Shown: one piece after another, positions 20,344 through 33,800 of the stretch
Position numbering within the stretch: position 1 is the stretch's first letter
Layout of the letters: each line of letters opens with the position of its first letter
Assembly (NCBI GenBank): GCA_014281115.1
Contig: JACONQ010000002.1
Location: 2,480,001-2,544,000 of the forward strand
Source of the DNA: Laburnicola sp. R22_1
Lineage: Eukaryota > Ascomycota > Dothideomycetes > Pleosporales > Didymosphaeriaceae
DNA: 64,000 nucleotides
Reading direction: 5' to 3'
Position numbers and translations under genes: made by a program
The notes under the pieces: model-generated
What the model saw: only the letters and a program-made list of their open reading frames with translations
The model's database searches: none
What the model was told of the DNA's origin: nothing

Positions 20344-22177
20344 ATGCCTAGCATGGACGAAAAAACCGCCCGGACTTCCGGCTTGGATAGCGGGACGACG
20401 ACTCCTCGAGAGCTTTCCAAGAGCGAGATCCAGATTGCCCCCAAGGAAGACTACGAAGGTCCCAAAGCGAAGGCTGAGCAGCTTGAGAATGCATGCGGCT
20501 GGGAGTCGGACAACCTCATTCATGACCTGGAGAGAGAGCTTGACCAGAGTGATTACAAGAAGGGCTTTTTCGACATGGAGTTCAAGAACACGAAGCACTT
20601 CACTTGGACTCTGGTCGCTTTTGCGTCTATGGGGGGATTGCTTTCTGGACTGGACCAAAGTTTGATCTCGGGCGCAAATCTGACGCTACCGAAGGACTTG
20701 GGTTTCAGCGCCCAACAGAACTCGCTTGTTAATTCTGGAATGCCTTTGGGAGGTATGTCAACGGACAACATATTTGAAATTCTCGTGCTAACCGCCTTTA
20801 GCCGTCGCTGGCGCTTTTCTGATCTCTCCGTGCAACGAATATTTTGGACGCCGATGGGCTATCATCATTTCCTGCATCTTGTATACGATTGGTGCGGCGC
20901 TTGAAGCCGGCGCGATGAATTACGGCATGATGGTTGCAGCCCGCGTCATCCTTGGTGCCGGCGTTGGTCTCGAAGGTGGAACCGTTCCCGTCTACGTCGC
21001 CGAAACAGTCGAGTCCCGGCTACGAGGCAATCTGGTGTCACTATACCAGTTCATGATTGCTCTCGGAGAGGTCTTGGGCTATGCTGTTGCGGCTATGTTT
21101 ATCACTGTGCATGGTGGCTGGCGCATCATCCTGGGCAGCTCGCTCGTCTTCAGTACCATTATGGGTATCGGTATTCTCTTCATGCCTGAGTCGCCTCGAT
21201 ACCTCATGCACAAGGGCAAGACTCTTGAAGCCTTCAAGGTCTGGAAACGTATCCGTGGTGTCGAGACTCACGAGGCTCGCGAGGAATTCTTTGTCATGAA
21301 GGTCAGCACTGAAGAGGAAGAAGCCGAAGTCGCTGCTGGACGGACAAACAACTTCCCTTGGGTGGACTTCTTCACCAAGCCCCGCGCTCGCCGTGCCGTT
21401 ATCTACGCCAATATTATGATCTTCCTCGGCCAATTTACCGGTACTGTGGCACCTAAAATCGATGTTCATAATAAGTTCATTGGCTAACAAACATTAGGAA
21501 TAAACGCAATAATGTACTACATGAGTGTACTCATGTCTCAAGTTGGGTTCGATACATACGACGCTACCTACATGTCTCTTGTCGGTGGTGGTTCGCTCCT
21601 CATCGGTACTATCCCCGCCATCTTCTTGATGGAGACCTGTGGACGACGCTTCTGGGCCATTGCTATGTTGCCAGGCTTCTTCGTCGGTCTCGTCCTAGTC
21701 GGTGTCAGCTACCAGCTCAACACACTGTCTGCTCAACTAGGTGTCTACTTGACCGGCCTCATCCTATACATGCTGTTCTTCGGTTCTTACGCCGCACTCA
21801 CCTGGGTCATCCCCTCCGAGGTCTACCCCACCTACCTCCGCTCGTACGGCATGACCACCTCTACCGGCTGGCTTTTCTTGTCTTCATTCATCGTCACATA
21901 CAACTTCACCGGCATGCAGAACGCCATGACCAAGACGGGTCTGACGCTTGGCTTTTACGGCGGTATTGCCGTCCTAGGATGGTTCTACCAGATCTTCTTC
22001 ATGCCCGAGACGAAGGATAAGACGCTCGAGGAGATTGATCAGCTGTTCCAGAAGCCGACGAGGCAGTTGGTCAAGGAGAATGCGAAGAGTGCGTGGGAGG
22101 TTACGAATGATTTGCTGCGCTTCCGCTTCTACAAGGTGTTCATTCAGAATAACCAGCGGGTCTCGCGTGAGGCGTAG
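20344..22177 (+). CDS. MFS sugar transporter
   Basis: Twelve-helix major facilitator of the sugar porter family, expected at the plasma membrane. Exons 20344-20752, 20802-21440 and 21498-22177 (GT-AG introns of 49 and 57 bp) give 575 residues. Sugar-porter signatures are visible: GGLLSGLDQSLISG in helix 1, FGRRWAI after splicing the first intron, VAETVESRLRGNLVSLYQ, the PESPRYL motif, GQFTGINAIMYYMS rebuilt by the second splice, METCGRR, PSEVYPTYLRS and PETKDKTLEEID. The N-terminal tail (about 80 residues) and C-terminal tail are hydrophilic. Substrate (hexose, pentose or disaccharide) cannot be decided. A TATA box stands 90 bp upstream. It is the last intact gene before the AT-rich repeat block. 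Confidence 0.93.
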
Positions 22178-22834
22178 GTTTCAGGCAGAAAGTGTGTTTT
22201 TGGTAATGATGGATGACTGCAGCGTCGAACAGTAGCGCGTTCTCCTGAATTTTAGACACGGTACACGAGAGAAGCAAGCACAGTGCCGCCCGCACGACTC
22301 TTGACATGAATTACTGTATGCGACTGCTGTCGTCTGTAAATGTTTCACTTCTGACATATATGACCGTGGTGACACCAATCGTCCCTACCTTCGTAGCAAA
22401 GACAACACTGCGACTAGTCCCAAAACGGATGTTGTCAGCCCCGCTTTCGGTCGCAACAACAAAACCTCACACCTCATTCAGCCTGCTCGCATCAAAAAGC
22501 AACGTTTCTTCATCAATCACCGCTTTGTCCATCTATCACAATTCATGCCACGCACGCGGCATTCCAATCCCAGTACATATCTGAACACGGTATGGCGCAG
22601 TCGAAAGGCGCTTGGGCCCCACATTTGCGGAACGTGCATCCTATACGATTGGCGGCGACGCGCACCGTTTGTCGTCCATTGTCGCAGTGCGTGTCGTGGG
22701 GTAGCACAGCGTCCTTGGCCTTGCTTGCTTTTCATCGCCGACTGATATTTTCCTTTACTCTGGTCCAGTGAAAACTCAACATCCATCTTCAGTTCTGCCT
22801 TCGCCGTGTTGTCAGTCTTGTTACCGCAAGGTGC
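22178..22834. other. Intergenic tail of the gene-rich compartment
   Basis: GC-balanced sequence with no recognisable gene. Composition switches sharply to AT-rich near 22,835 (...GCAAGGTGCTTAACATATATTT), which I take as the edge of the RIP-affected block. Confidence 0.6.
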
Positions 22835-23205
22835 TTAACATATATTTAATTTTACTTTTTAAGCTAAATAGTTTAATTTTAAATTATATAAAGTAGCACT
22901 AAATACCTTTTTTATAAATAACCTATAAAAGAATAATAGTAATAGTAAACTTAGTAATTATTACTTCTTCCTATAATACTTTTAAAACGCTAGAATATAT
23001 TTTATATACTCTAGATCTCTAATAGAAATTTTAATATAGAAATTATATAGTAATATAATAGTTTATTATTTATAAAGAGATATAAATAATAGTATAAGCC
23101 CTTAAATTACTCTATATTATAGTTACTATATACACGCTCTTTTATTCTTTTTAGTTACCTATTCTTTTAAAGAACTTATTTTGCGTTATTTTTATTATTA
23201 TCTTA
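22835..23205. other. AT-rich compartment edge, unassigned
   Basis: AT-dominated sequence with TTA/TAA/TAG words typical of RIP-mutated DNA; no element can be identified. Confidence 0.5.
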
Positions 23206-24062
<857 letters not shown>

Positions 24063-24434
24063 TTAGTATACTAGTAGAGATATATCTATATAGTATTATA
24101 AATTATAAGTAGGTAAAAGTACTAGTTTATATAGTTCTTATTAGTATTATTTTAGTAGTTATTAACTAAGTATAGCAATATATTATTATAAAGCTATAGT
24201 TAGCCTTAAGGTCTTTTTTTTAATAGGCGTAGGTCCTAGAGCTCTACTATATAGCAGTAAGGTAACTACTTAAATATTAGCTATAGGCTAAGCTTCTTAA
24301 ATTTAATAATTTAAAAAATCTATCTATATCTAGTATAGGTCTAGTAGGCCTCTTAGATACTATATACCTATTTCTTTAAGTATATCTTTTAATCTTTTAG
24401 TATATAATATAATTATAGCTTTATTAACTTATAT
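24063..24434. other. AT-rich, unassigned
   Basis: RIP-like composition with no identifiable domain or terminal repeat. Confidence 0.4.
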
Positions 24435-25110
24435 TAAAGATCTTTGTTATGTAGAGATTCTAGCTAAGGTTAAGTTTGCACTATACATAGAGAGGAGTAT
24501 AATAGGAGGCATTAAAACCTAGTACTTAGTATATAGTGGTAGTAACAAAATATACACAAAATAATAATAATTTTATTATTTACTTTCTATATAGTAGTAT
24601 TAATAATAGTAGTTAATAAATAGTTAGTCATAACTAAGTTATATATTATCTCTTAACTAGTAGACTATTAAAGAGCTATAGTAGACTGTAGAGTCGCAAC
24701 TGCAGGAGTAGTGTAGGCAATAGAATGCTTAACTATAGTTTATTTATTATACTTATAACCTAATAGCTATAGCATAACTATAGTTTACTATGTGTATAGT
24801 ATATAAGTCTTTTATAATATTAGTAACGCTTAGGATACTAAATTTTTATTTTAATATATAATACTATATTTTTACATCTAACTTTTTATCTATTATATCT
24901 AGTAACGTAATAACTACTTTTTAGTAATCTAATATTGCGTCTAAGTCTAATATCTATAGTAATATAGCTATTATTAAATTTAAATAGGGTATAGATAACT
25001 AGCTAGGTAAAGTTAAGAACAATTCTTAGAAATTTAGCAACCTTATATAACTAAAAGAATTATTAAAGAGGCCTCTAAAGCCTATCTTTAAGTACCCTAT
25101 TAGTAATATC
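24435..25110 (-). mobile_element. Non-LTR-like repeat, 3' portion, copy 1
   Basis: Homologous over roughly 650 bp to 44,904-45,570 in the same orientation. Its terminal ~150 bp (24,435-24,580) also occur as isolated copies at 27,621-27,785 and 30,074-30,179. The isolated copies keep one constant end (reading ...GAAGATCTTTA outward), differ in length at the other end and have 14-15 bp target duplications, which is the behaviour of 5'-truncated LINE insertions. On that reading this copy is on the minus strand with its 3' end at 24,435. No reverse transcriptase is recognisable in it. Confidence 0.55.
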
Positions 25111-25134
25111 TTTAGGCTAATTTACTACGTTTTA

Positions 25135-25421
25135 TATAAAATAGACTCTATAACTAGCTATATAGATATTAATATCTAATACTCTATACTAGCAAGTGTA
25201 GAGAGTATATATGATAATTATATAAGGAAAGGAAATAATATAATAAAACTAACTTAATATTAATTGCGTATCTCTAGAAAGGGTGTAAATAGAAAGGAGA
25301 AGATTTTATAATATATAGGCTCTAGTGTATAGACATTATATAATTCCTATATAATACTATTATATAATAATATTAAAACCTTAACCCTTTTAGGTACCCT
25401 TATCTATATAGTGTATAGACA
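25135..25421 (-). repeat. LTR of copia copy 2
   Basis: Reverse-complement match to the 273 bp LTRs at 30,544 and 37,770. The outer 5' boundary at 25,421 is clear (reverse reading TGTCTATACACTATATAG); the inner boundary near 25,135 is less exact. Confidence 0.7.
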
Positions 25422-27281
25422 CTAGCAACTTTTATTTTAAAGTTACTATTAGTAGTTCTCCCTTTCTCTGCACAAACTATTTACTTACTAATATTTACCT
25501 TATCTATTTATTATTCCCTATTTATACGCCTTCTACTCTAGCTAGTCTACTTTAGTTAGTAGAAAGATTTTATTAAGTAACTATTTATTGTACTTTATTG
25601 CTATTTGTTAGAGGCGTAATTAGGCTTATTAGTAATAGAGTAGTAGTTTGGCTAATAGCGGTTAAGAGTAAGATTATATAGTTAATAATAAGATTATAGT
25701 AATAATACATTATTTATATAGAGTTCTTTTTACTTAGTTTATTTCGTATATAATAGGTAGGCCTATTTATCTTATTTATTTAGGTAGCGATGTTAGGCAA
25801 TTATATAATATTAGATAAGGTGAAAATAAACGCTAGTAAGGAGTAGAAATTAAGGCTTTAGACAAAAGGGAAAGGTATATAAGGTAGGCTATCCTCTCTT
25901 TATTCTTCTCTTTTTTATCTTCTACTTTAAATATTTCTCTATACGTGTCCCTTTTCCCTAGCTCTTTTCTCTTTTTTTTATTAAGCTAATCTCCTATTTT
26001 ATATAGTACTAAACTATGCCTTTCATTATATAATATCTTATTTGTGTATAGTACAAACTTGCTATAGATAATAGCACTTATACTACCTAGCAACTAAGTT
26101 AGCTTCTTTAGCTTTAATCTTATTATGCGTAATCTTCTAGATAAAAGAATATGTATTATCTTCCCTACTAGTTCCTATGCAAACTATATATTCTTCTAAA
26201 ATATCTCTATTAATATAAGTTCTCTTATTCCTTATAGGTTTGATTTTATATAGATACTAACTTTAAAATAGACTTAGAAACTTACTATTACGCATATGCC
26301 TTTGCATAATATTAATATTATTCGTCTAGCTAGTATAGACCTATATCTATAGGCTGCTAAAGTTATTTAGCGTAGAGAATATTATTATACGCTATTAGTC
26401 TAGTTATATAGTTACCTTAGAGGCACTCTATACGCCTATTACTATAGTAGTATAATTAGGCCTAGGCTCTTTACTAAGTACCGCACACTAGTAGACTTTT
26501 AAGTAGAATTATATAGTTTTTATATATAGCAAAGCTATAGTGCTAGATGCAATTATTATACAGAATAGGGCTAGAGTAATGGAGTAGACAATGCTAGATA
26601 TTGTCTATTAATACTAAAAAAAGACTCTTCTCTAAATAAATATATATTATGTCTCTTCTTTTTCTATAAAAATAATAGATAAAAAGATATACATTTTTAA
26701 GTAATATATATATATATATATATAAAGATTAAAATAAATATATTGCGTAAAAGAATAAGTAAATAATAAGCAAATAGTCCTATAAAAAGGCTAGGAAGAG
26801 ATTATATAGGCGGGCTTAAAGCAATCTACTAGTACTTTAATAGTAGTTATTAAAGTGTTGCTAAAGATTAAGAACTCTAGAGTCTAGTTTATGGCCTTCT
26901 TTATATAGGCATTAGTAGAGTTGTCCTTTCTATTAATCTATCTAATTTTAAAGATCTTATAGTGCTTATACAATTTACGAAGTAATGTAATATTAATTAT
27001 AAGGCGCTTCTTATTTATAGTTTCTAGTTATATTAGGTGGTTATAGAGAGACTTTAAATTTATATAAATAACTATAGAAACTAGTAGGAGACTAAGTGTG
27101 CGTATAATCTTCTAGAGAGTTATACTAATAGCAATAGCATTATTAAAGCCTCCTACTATACTACATAGCTTGCTAGCAAGAACACTCCTTATTACTTTTC
27201 TATACTTAGTTAAATTCTAGTATATAATATTTACTAGGATATTAAAGTTATTACTATTACCTATATAATACTTATTACAGT
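25135..27281 (-). mobile_element. Ty1/copia element copy 2, inverted and 5'-truncated
   Basis: Reverse-complement homologue of the 3' part of the copia element at 30,544-38,042. Sequence around 26,800 and 27,000-27,250 matches that element's RNase H-end region (about 35,940-36,400), and 25,690-25,960 matches its 3' non-coding region. The minus-strand LTR (25,135-25,421) ends in the same TGTCTATACACTATATAGA-like terminus read in reverse. The copy stops at 27,281 where a Tc1/mariner terminus starts. Heavily RIP-mutated. Confidence 0.75.
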
Positions 27282-27620
27282 AGGGTGCAATAAAAAAAGT
27301 CACTTAGAAAGTTATCTTGTTAAAAGTCTTATAACTTATTTAATAAATTAGCTAAAAATATACTAAATAGCTTATTTTAAAGAATAGGTTTAGGACGTTT
27401 TAACAATTAATAGAGTATTAGCTAACTAAGCATAAGTCTTAGCACATATAACCTTAAACCTAAAGCTTTTTTTAACTCTATATTTAGAGCTCTATAACTT
27501 TTTAATGAATGTTTAGTTTTATTTTAAAATTTAACTAGCCTTTCTAGGTTTAGCGTAGATTATGTAAGCAGAATTTTAAGCTAAGTCTTCTCTCTAACTT
27601 TTTTTATATTTTAGGTATAA

Positions 27621-27785
27621 TGCCGCCGTGCAAAACGTCGACGACAAAATTATTATTATTTTGTGTATATTTTATTACTACTACTATGTGCTAGGTGCTA
27701 GGTTTTAGTGCCTCCTATTTTACTCCTCTCTGTGTATGGTGCGGATTCGACCTTGGTTAGAATCTTAACATAACGAAGATCTTTA
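27621..27785 (+). mobile_element. LINE-like 3' fragment with 15-bp target duplication
   Basis: A 165 bp insert flanked by perfect 15 bp direct repeats ATATTTTAGGTATAA (27,606-27,620 and 27,786-27,800). It starts TGCCGCCGTGCAAAACGTCG and ends CGAAGATCTTTA. Long, sequence-variable duplications point to target-primed reverse transcription. It is less RIP-mutated than its host Tc1/mariner element and keeps CG dinucleotides. Confidence 0.75.
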
Positions 27786-27908
27786 ATATTTTAGGTATAA
27801 AAATTTATAATATGCTTATATAAGCACTAATTATATAATATCTTAGTAAGCTTTTAGTGTATAATAATATCTTTCTAGATTTAAATTCTTCATTCTTAAA
27901 TCCTTAAA

Positions 27909-28166
27909 ATGGCTCCAAAATTCACCATACTTGAATCTAACGTTCCTCCTCTTTTAAAGGCTAAAACGCCTAATTCTACTATTGCTACTACTTTAAATAA
28001 ACCCTTAAAAAGTATAAAGAATACCATTTATCGTATTAAAGAGAAGGAAAAGAAGAATTATAATATAAAAAGAGTTATTAATAGGAATTTAATTAAAAGC
28101 CATAAGAAAGAAAATAAAAGACTATTATTAGAAAATAATCTAGGAGTAGATAAAAGAACTTTATAG
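27909..28166 (+). pseudogene. Tc1/mariner transposase N-terminal fragment
   Basis: 85 codons open (MAPKFTILESNVPPLLKAK...). The start is the first ATG after the 5' region, and the stop TAG at 28,164 is followed directly by frame-continuing sequence (YFLKEGVIFSIRLLKSLY), so the stop is probably a mutated sense codon. It encodes the helix-turn-helix part of a transposase and cannot make an active enzyme. Confidence 0.7.
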
Positions 28167-28499
28167 TACTTCTTAAAAGAGGGGGTTATTTTTTCAATAA
28201 GGCTACTAAAAAGCCTTTATTAAATAAAAAAAGCTAATAATAGATTACTATTTGCTAAAGAAAGAGTTAAAAATATAGAAAATATAGACTTTTCTAAAGT
28301 TATATTTTCTGATAAGTTAGCAATACAAAGGGGGCATGGTAGTAGGGGTGAATACTATTAAAAGAAAGAAATAGTAAAGTTAGAAAAGAAATAGTTTCTA
28401 CTAAAAATTCTAGTAAGTATTTTAAAATTCTACCTAACTTAAAAAGATCCTCTTTGTTTCTCTATTGTTATATTATTATTAATAACGTTTCTATTGCTT

Positions 28500-29265
28500 C
28501 TAAATTTTCTATAAAGTAAATACAGCCATAGGCAAATCGTATAGATAGACGAGGGGCACTTTCCCCTAGTGAAAAAGCCCTTTAAAGGGGGTTAAGGAAA
28601 ACCAACACTAGTGGCCTATTGTCTGTCTAAAGCGTGAATTGAAATTTCCAACAAAGTTTTTCCTAAATTAGAAGATAGTAATATGCCTTAATTAACTTTC
28701 TCGTCCTATGAGTTTAAATCTCAATAACTTATTAAGACTAATTAATAACTAGTTAGAGATTTCATAATTATTAGAGGTACTTGCTAATAATAGCTTTTTC
28801 GTCCTATAAGTTTAATCTAATAACTTAGTTAAGACTAGCTCAAATAGTTAGAAATTTCTTAATTATTAGAGATACTAGTTTAATTAGGCTACTTTTCTTC
28901 TTATCCACAAATATTAGTTTTTTGGTATTTAAAAACCAGAGGGGGGAGAGGGCGAGATTCGAACTCTATTATTGTATAATTGTATTTTTTAATAACTATT
29001 ATACTAATTTAATAATAGCCCGCGATATTACTATTTAAATCTGGAAAGCAATTTGGATAGGTGGTAGATCTAGATTAGAGTTTATTAAAACTCCTAATTA
29101 GTCTACTAGCTTTACTAATAAGGATTATTTAAATAAAATCCTTATACCTATAGTTAAACCTATAGTTAAAAGGGATATGTCCTTATATACTTTTCTTAGC
29201 TTTTTTAATTTTTAATATAATATATATTACTATATATTATATTTTAAATAATTTATAAGATTGTA
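28500..29265. mobile_element. Insert within the Tc1/mariner transposase (type unknown)
   Basis: About 0.75 kb separate the two halves of the transposase catalytic domain. The insert is richer in G/C than its host, with a short imperfect inverted pair near 28,545 and 28,640 (TAGATAGACGAGGGGCAC against GGCCTATTGTCTGTCTAAA). It also has a diverged tandem duplication of about 100 bp (28,697-28,790 and 28,794-28,875, both containing TCGTCCTATRAGTTT) and a tRNA-like B-box region on the minus strand near 28,945-29,030. Exact ends are not resolved. Confidence 0.5.
28940..29035 (-). other. tRNA-like relic or tRNA-derived SINE promoter
   Basis: The reverse complement reads GGGCTATTATTAAATTAGTATAATAG ... 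GAGTTCGAATCTCGCC when taken in two parts. The T-loop/B-box GTTCGAATC is intact, and an A-box-like TTAGTATAATAG lies about 45 bp upstream. Acceptor-stem pairing is not convincing, so it is not an intact tRNA gene. Confidence 0.35.
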
Positions 29266-30073
29266 CATATTAATACTAGTCTAGAGTGGCAATTTTAACA
29301 AGATAACGCCAAAATCCATAAAACTAAATTAGTTTTGGATTTCTTTGAAAAAGAGAAGATTAATCTCTTTCACTACCCCCCCTATAGTCCCGATCTTGCC
29401 CCTATTGAAAACGTCTGGAGTCTATTAAAATATTGACTAAATAAGAGATATAATACTACTTTATGGGGTAGGTACAAGTGAGGCTAGTATTAAGGCTTTT
29501 AAAAAGGCTATACTAGAGGAGTGGGCTTTAATTTCCCAAAAGGATATAGATAATTATATATTATCTTTATCTGGGCGTTATGACGCTGTTATAGAGGCTA
29601 AATGGTATTATACTAAGTATTAGTAATATATTTATATTACTTTATTACTATTTTATTACTATTTAATATTATTATTAAACTATTAAATACTAACTAATAT
29701 AGATAATAACCCTATAATATAAAACCATAGCACTATTTTATAGACCTAAATCTATACTATACTATGATAATAACTATTTCTATGTATTAATTAAAAAGTT
29801 ATATTACTCTAACGTTAGAGGTTTTTCTTATCCCTATTTTACTTCTAAATTATACTCACTAATAGCTAAATAAGTATACACTAGAACTATAACCTTATAG
29901 GCCTTAATATTCTTGTTAAAACTAAATTTTTCTTATTATAATAGGCCTTTTAATAAAGAATATATTTAAGTTTAAAAATGTAGATCTTTTTATAGTAGTA
30001 GACTTAGTCTTTTACTAGAGGTCTTTTTATATATAGTTTTATAAATACTATATATATGTATAATATATAGAGT

Positions 30074-30179
30074 CCTACTGTGTGCTAGATACTAGGTTAT
30101 AGTGCCTCCTGTTTTACTCCTCTCTGTGTATAGTGCGGACTCGACCTTGGTTAGAATCTATACACAACGAAGATCTTTA
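30074..30179 (+). mobile_element. Short LINE-like 3' fragment with 14-bp target duplication
   Basis: A 106 bp insert flanked by ATAATATATAGAGT (30,060-30,073 and 30,180-30,193). It shares the constant end ...CGAAGATCTTTA with the 27,621 insert but starts about 60 bp further in, as expected for different 5' truncation of one family. Confidence 0.75.
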
Positions 30180-30543
30180 ATAATATATAGAGTACTTATA
30201 ACCTATAATAATAGAATTAGTAATATTAATCTATAATCTATAAAGTAATAGACGCTTTAACCTAATTAAAAAAAAGTATAATTTATTTACTTAATTATAT
30301 AAGCCATGCTATATATATAAATATAGTTTAATATATATATATATATATATATATACTCTATTATATAGTTAGAGTAATCCTATAATATTATATTAGTAAT
30401 AAGTATTAGTAATCCTAGTACTATAGACTTTTTATTATTAATTTTAGTGCACCTATATTAAACAGTTTAATAGAATAATAATATTTATATATAATCTATA
30501 TATATATAATCTAGTACCTATAAATAAGCTAAAATATACTATT

Positions 30544-30816
30544 TGTCCGTACACTATATAGGCAAAGGCACCTAAGGGTATTAAGGTTTTAATATTATCG
30601 CATAATGGCATTACGTAGAGATTACGTAATGCCTATACGCCGTAGGATTTTCTCCTTTCCATCCGCACCCTCTCTAGAAGCAAGCAATTAATACTAAATT
30701 ATTCTATTATATTATTTTCTTTTTCTTATATAATTATTCTATACACCCTCTATACTTGCTAATATAGAGTATTAGATATTAATGTCTATATAGCTAGCTA
30801 TAGAGTCTATTTAACA
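30544..30816 (+). repeat. 5' LTR of copia element
   Basis: 273 bp, starts TGTCCGTACACTATATAGGC and ends TATTTAACA. It differs from the 3' LTR mainly by transitions. Confidence 0.9.
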
Positions 30817-33800
30817 CTAATTAGTAGTTAACTAATTCTTAACTACAAATTAGCAAGAGTAAAGATGGATCGCACAAGTTATTATTAGCTATATATTTTG
30901 TTTCGCATACTTTATCCTTTATACGTAAAAGGATAGCAGACTAAAAACTTTATAGAGTTAGTAAGTAGATGTCGCTACTATATAAAACAAAGAAAGTAAT
31001 TATATAAGATATTATTAGCTATACAAATTGTTTTGTTATACTCTATTCTCTATACATAAGAGGATAGCAGATTAAACCTTTATAGAGTTAGTAAGTAGAT
31101 ATTGCTACTATATAAATATAGGAAGCGATTGTATAAGACGTACAAAACCTATCCTTATCTATAGGGATAGTAGATTAACTTTTTTATTAAGTTAGTAAGT
31201 AGATATTGCTACTATAGAAGATTTAAAAGAAGATAGTATACTAAGCACACTACTAGTAACTATATAAAGACATAGTTAGATAATAATAAATCCTAATAAA
31301 GCGTAACTCTCTATATAACTAACCTATTAAACAAACTAGTTACGTAATAGCTACTTCTACTACCTTGTAAGAAGCCTTTATTATCTTGCACAAAGTCCCT
31401 ATCGCCTTATAAGATAATACTAATATGCCTAAGTATACTAGACTATATAATTAGTATGTTAAAGGAATAGAAATATTAGAGGAAACACTATATAAGAGAA
31501 AAGACCTATATATTAAAATAATAAGATTAATATAGTAAACAATTCTTCTTAGTTAGAAATATAATTGTACGCGGTATATACTATTACTAAGTATTATATA
31601 TTATACTAGAAAGGGATAGCTTTCTTAGAGGTATTCTAGAAAGACTTTAAAGGATAGAAAGAACACTATTTTTTAGACTTAGGCTATGCGTATAAGAGAG
31701 AACTTATAGTAGTCTTAAAAGAAAAGGGTATTAAGCTAAGGATAGATGCTAGAGCTATAAATACTAGCAAACTATATAAAGTAGCCTAAGGTAATGCAAA
31801 TACTACTTATATAACACTGCCTTCGCTAGCTCGCTTAACTCCTTATATATAAACACTAAGGCTAATCTTAAAGATACCTAAGCTAATTAGACTATTGCAC
31901 AAATCTAAATAGAGCAAGCTACTGCTATTACAGGAACCTATATAGCTGTAGGTCCCTATAGACATCTTAAGAAAACCTTTATATAAGTACTAAAGACAAT
32001 CTTATTTATACAAATAACTAAATAAACTACTACTCTTTATATATAGTACCCAACTACTATTTTACCCACCTGCTTACGATTATTAAACGCTATACAGAAT
32101 AGAGTCACCACTAGTTAAACGCAAATTATAGGCACTATACTAATCTACACAGACTAAGTCTATGCTATAATCTAACCTATATAAGCTTCTACCTAAGCAC
32201 AACCTATCTCCTTAGAAAATTCTAGCTAATAAGATAATCTAATTTTAAATGGCATAGAATAAGAATAATAACTATACTAGAGCTCTGTATAATATTTTAG
32301 TAGATAAAACTAGGATCTTTATAGATCTATGCAGACGCCTAGATATTACTAAGGATTAATACCTAGATATCTTTCTAGATATCCTTACTAGCTATATAGC
32401 ATAGTATTACCTCTATACTATTTGCTCTAAACAATTATAGAAGTGCTTATATAAAGCACTTAATAGTTACTTTAATACTACTATTAACTACAACTAGTAT
32501 TAGATAGACTAGACTATAATAACTTTTGTATAATACTAGCGCAAGAACCCTAAGAAACGTCTGCATAAAGTTCTAGAGGCAATAATTAATAGGCTTACTC
32601 TTACACAAAGAGTATTAGGTACGAACTTTGCTAGGAAAATTTCTTTCTATACTACTATTATATAAGTATACTATAGATACCTAGAGCTAGAGTAGGCTAT
32701 ATTTACCCCTAAGCCTACCCTATAAAGCTCTATTTACTAATCTCTATACGTTAATCTAAGTTATAATTAATTACTAATCTAATTAGTATTTGTAAGAGAG
32801 TAATACATACTACACTAATCGCAAATATAACTTTCCTATATAAAGAGGGAGATTACTAGGCCCTTATAGATAAGAATTTTGCGGACAATTTGTACTATTA
32901 TTATTGCGATTTAGATTCTAATTAAATAATATTTATATAAGACTAAAGAAGTATTTTATGTATTATAAGAAAGGTTATTAGTCTTCTAACTATTTGTGTA
33001 ATAAGTGTACCTGCGTAATAAGATAGTATATTACCTTCTATAAAGAGTATAATAATAAAACGCCTTTGTACACAACTATTTAGTCCTATATTTAGAATAT
33101 AGAAGGGTATAATAATAAGAAATCTGCTTTGCACAAAGAAGAGGAGTAGAGTAAAAATAATAAGAATAGCAATAATTAAGTGTTTTACCTTACTACTACT
33201 ACCTATCTTTACCACATCACTAGTAAACATATCTATAAAACAGAGCTAGAGGAGTGTGCGGAATAGTTTATTCTTAAAAATTAATACTATATAATATACT
33301 AAGGTAAACTATAGAATATAGGTATAATAAGCATTTTTACTATTGGCAAAGCACAGCTAGAGGCATATATATAAGAGAATCTCTATACAAAGATTAATTA
33401 GATACCTAGTAATAGCATTATTAGCTTTAGAGATTAGAACCTATAAGGATCTCTAGAAACTATACAAATTACAAATCTAATAGGAATAGTTACCTACTAT
33501 ATCCTAGACACTCTAATACTATTCCTGCTATTACTAGCAAATACTAATAAGCTAGGTGCCTACTTTAATAATATTCTAAATATTATTATATAAAAGAATA
33601 GCACAACTATACCTATTACACGCAAATAGAAACACTCATTTTTAATATTAGTAAGAAAGAAACTGTATCTTTCTTTACTAAACAAGAACTCTATTGTCTT
33701 TATTAACAATTTAGACATCTCTATATAAAAAGACTTTAGAAGATACTTACTAATACTAGCTATAAAGTAGATGCTACTATACTAAACAAAATTTAGAAGT

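Larger units (their letters stand above)
27282..30543 (+). mobile_element. Tc1/mariner-type DNA transposon, left part (relic)
   Basis: The left terminus GGGTGCAATAAAAAAAGT at 27,284 reappears inverted at 38,40x-38,430 with over 100 bp of terminal inverted similarity, so the element runs 27,282-38,440 and is split by the copia element at 30,544-38,042. A short readable frame at 27,909-28,166 is a helix-turn-helix DNA-binding domain (LLKAKTPNSTIATTLNKPLKSIKNTIYRI). The catalytic end is legible at about 29,300-29,440: QDNAKIH, then HYPPYSPDLAPIENVWSLLKY, the classic Tc1/mariner block with the second Asp and final Glu. Between them an insert of about 0.75 kb separates the catalytic halves. Stops throughout; dead. 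Confidence 0.8.

Noticed and set aside
7877..22177. Secondary-metabolite or siderophore biosynthetic cluster
   Set aside because: A transporter, a dioxygenase and a broken P450 lie near each other, but there is no NRPS, PKS, terpene or ornithine hydroxylase gene, and housekeeping genes (PEX14, kinase) are interspersed.
28940..29035. Functional tRNA gene
   Set aside because: B-box is good but acceptor and D stems do not pair; kept only as a tRNA-like relic.
32943..33230. 95-residue hydrophobic minus-strand frame
   Set aside because: Antisense of the RIP-mutated copia zinc-knuckle region; hydrophobicity results from AT-rich codons.
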